A DNA stretch of 64,000 nt from Streptomyces spiramyceticus (lineage in GTDB: Bacteria > Actinomycetota > Actinomycetes > Streptomycetales > Streptomycetaceae): assembly GCF_028807635.1 (NCBI RefSeq), contig NZ_JARBAX010000002.1:186001-250000 (forward strand), written 5' to 3'. Of the stretch, positions 62,330 through 64,000 are shown piece by piece (position 1 is the stretch's first letter; the number at the start of each line of letters is the position of its first letter). The translations under genes were made by a program, and so were the position numbers. The notes under the pieces are model-generated. The model made no database searches, had not been told where the DNA came from, and was given only the letters and a program-made list of their open reading frames with translations.

Positions 62330-62455
62330 ACGACGACTGGTAGTTGTCCCCCCGGCGCACGCCACCGACTTATGCACAGATACAGGCTGATATAGACCGC
62401 CTATGAGATGGCGCTGCCAGCGTGTGTCCACCACCCCAACCGACGAGGTCATCAC

Positions 62456-64000
62456 ATGAATCAGGTAGCCGGGGCCGGGCGACGGCCGTTGGTCGAACGC
62501 ATCACACGATGGAGCGTCCATAACCGGAAGCGGGCAGCCTTCGGCTGGCTGGGTCTGGTTGTCCTCATCATCGCGCTGGGTGCGGGCCTCGGCTCCACCA
62601 GCCTGGACGAGCACGCGCCGGGCGAGACCGGCCGCGCCCAGAAGATGCTCGACGACGCCGCAGTCTTCTCCCCGCCCCAGGAGAACGTGCTCATCGAGGC
62701 GAAGTCCGGTGACCCGGCCTACGCCCAGAACCCACAAATGCAGGCCGCCGCCAAGGATGTCGCCGAGGCGCTGCGCGGACTCGGCAAGGACGAGACGGGC
62801 GCCGCCTGGGCGTCCGACATCGTCTCGCCGACCGACAGCGCGGAAGCGGCCAAGAACCTGGTGTCGAAGGACGGGCGTTCGCTGCTCGTCCGTTTCTCCG
62901 TGACCGGATACTCGATGGAGCCGATGGAGAAGGCCGTCACCGAACAGGCCACGTCCCACCCCGAGGTGGCCATCGCCCAGACCGGCAAGGTCAGCGTGAG
63001 CCAGGCCATCGACAAGATCCAGGACGACGACTTCCTGCGCGCCGAGATTCTGTCGATCCCCCTCACCGTCATCATCCTGGCGGTCGTCTTCGGCTCGCTG
63101 ATCTCGGCCGGCCTTCCGGTGCTGATCTCGCTGGTGTCCGTCGTCGCGGCGATGGGCTTCCTGACGTTCTTCGGCAAATGGATCGCGATCGGCGACTCCA
63201 CCCCCTCGGTGGTGCTGCTGATCGGTATGGCTGTCGGTGTCGACTACTCGCTGTTCTATCTGCGCCGGGCCCGTGAGGAGCGCGCCGCAGGACACGACAA
63301 CGACACCGCACTGATCATCGCGGGCCGTACTTCGGGCAAGGCCGTCGTGGTCTCCGGTCTCACCGTCATGGTCGCGCTGGCCGGGCTCTTCTTCACAGGC
63401 ATCGAGACCTTCACGGGCATGACCGTCGGCACCATCTCGGTCGTCGGCATCGCCATGATCGGCGCGGTCACGGCACTGCCCGCCACGCTGGCCTGGCTCG
63501 GTGAGCGCGTCGACCGCTGGAAGGTGCCGTGGCTGGGCGTCCGCCGCACCGCGGTCAAGGACTCGCGGGTGTGGGGCGCCGTGGTCCGCCAGGTCGTCAA
63601 GGCCCCCATTGTCTGGGCCGCGGTCGGTGCGCTGGCGCTCGCCCTGCTCGCCGTTCCGGCCGCCGGGATGAAGCTGTCGGACCCGGACCTCAAGCACCGG
63701 ATGCCCACCGACGTACCGGCGCTGCAGGCATTGGAGCGGGTGGAGAAGGCGTTCCCGGTGGACACCCAGCCGGCCGAGATCGTGGTACGTGGCTCAGATC
63801 TGAACGGCGCCGAGGTCAAGGCCGGTATCGCGGAGCTCAAGCAGCAGGTCGCCGACAGCGGCGGCAAGCTGAAAGAGCCCGTCGAGGCCAGTCTGATCCC
63901 CGGCGGCAAACTGATGGTGGTCCGGGTCCCGCTGGCCGGCGACGGCAAGAACGCCGCATCCACAGCCGCACTGAAGGAGCTGCGCGAGACGGCACTGCCC
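62456..64000 (+). CDS. MMPL/RND-family transporter (partial at right edge)
   Basis: ATG 62456; the frame is open to the window end (515 codons seen), so the C-terminus is outside. First span near residues 25-45, then an extracytoplasmic loop (about 46-195), then a block of spans with the MMPL hallmark SVVLLIGMAVGVDYSLFYLRRAREE (proton-relay Asp) and a second periplasmic-type loop after about residue 400. MMPL proteins export lipids and siderophores in actinobacteria; this one would export the cluster product or its lipid conjugate. Confidence 0.88.
   Translation, partial: MNQVAGAGRRPLVERITRWSVHNRKRAAFGWLGLVVLIIALGAGLGSTSLDEHAPGETGRAQKMLDDAAVFSPPQENVLIEAKSGDPAYAQNPQMQAAAKDVAEALRGLGKDETGAAWASDIVSPTDSAEAAKNLVSKDGRSLLVRFSVTGYSMEPMEKAVTEQATSHPEVAIAQTGKVSVSQAIDKIQDDDFLRAEILSIPLTVIILAVVFGSLISAGLPVLISLVSVVAAMGFLTFFGKWIAIGDSTPSVVLLIGMAVGVDYSLFYLRRAREERAAGHDNDTALIIAGRTSGKAVVVSGLTVMVALAGLFFTGIETFTGMTVGTISVVGIAMIGAVTALPATLAWLGERVDRWKVPWLGVRRTAVKDSRVWGAVVRQVVKAPIVWAAVGALALALLAVPAAGMKLSDPDLKHRMPTDVPALQALERVEKAFPVDTQPAEIVVRGSDLNGAEVKAGIAELKQQVADSGGKLKEPVEASLIPGGKLMVVRVPLAGDGKNAASTAALKELRETALP

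Noticed and set aside
1..64000. CRISPR array, rRNA operon, replication origin
   Set aside because: Scanned for spaced direct repeats, conserved rRNA stretches and DnaA-box clusters; none seen.

Overview
The window looks like a Streptomyces chromosome: very high GC, many GTG starts, ATGA/GTGA stop-start overlaps, and actinomycete-typical families (SepF-like protein, PaaX-type regulator, F420-type LLM oxidoreductase, DUF2993, Ser/Thr kinase with DUF4328, acyl-CoA carboxylase epsilon subunit). Everything here was read by eye from the sequence; no database search was run.

Region 1 (1-27.3 kb) is mostly conserved chromosome: a partial GCS2-family ligase, a 2OG-Fe oxygenase, a SepF-like protein, an ATPase, a MazG-type protein, an LLM oxidoreductase, homocysteine S-methyltransferase, the Hen1-Pnkp RNA-repair pair, and arginine deiminase with ornithine carbamoyltransferase. 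At 14.2-22.3 kb lies a catabolic cluster that fits aerobic 2-aminobenzoate (or salicylate) degradation through CoA esters: enoyl-CoA hydratase, a fused flavin monooxygenase/old-yellow-enzyme protein, a PaaX-like regulator, an aryl-CoA ligase, an acyl-CoA dehydrogenase and a RidA protein. Assorted housekeeping genes, a MITE and a DHA2-family efflux pump follow.

Region 2 (27.3-36.4 kb) is accessory DNA, visibly more AT-rich at 27.4-32.4 kb. It holds an AAA ATPase + DUF4435/TOPRIM pair resembling the PARIS anti-phage system, then a membrane protein and a frameshifted CPCC-protein gene. Each is followed by a copy of one repeat; two of the three copies carry the 3' two-thirds of a tRNA-Ser(UGA) gene and a hairpin terminator, as expected of attachment-site scars. 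A GntR regulon with striking AGTGG-type operators follows (DUF1152, GntR, zinc-finger peptide, anti-sigma-type ATPase), probably a remnant of an integrative element.

Region 3 (36.4-64 kb) starts with a Ser/Thr kinase and an acyl-CoA carboxylase beta/epsilon pair split by a MITE. From 40.8 kb it is a biosynthetic gene cluster that runs off the right edge: a tiny secreted peptide with two DPSWD motifs, a TrmB/LuxR-type regulator, then two tightly coupled operons. Operon 1 (42.45-54.89 kb) is a highly reducing type II PKS: two ACPs, three intact ketosynthases, three ketosynthase-like proteins lacking the active-site Cys, a double-hotdog protein, an alpha/beta hydrolase, FabI-like and FabG-like reductases, two FabZ/FabA-like hotdogs and a DsbA/HCCA-isomerase-like protein. 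Operon 2 (55.05-62.33 kb) has another FabZ-like protein, a fatty acyl-AMP ligase, two divergent acyl-CoA dehydrogenases, a third ACP and a free-standing NRPS condensation domain; an MMPL exporter follows. The likely product is a partly unsaturated acyl chain made on ACPs, then amidated and exported. The combination of the type II PKS with the ligase/dehydrogenase/ACP/C-domain module is the best candidate for an undescribed system.
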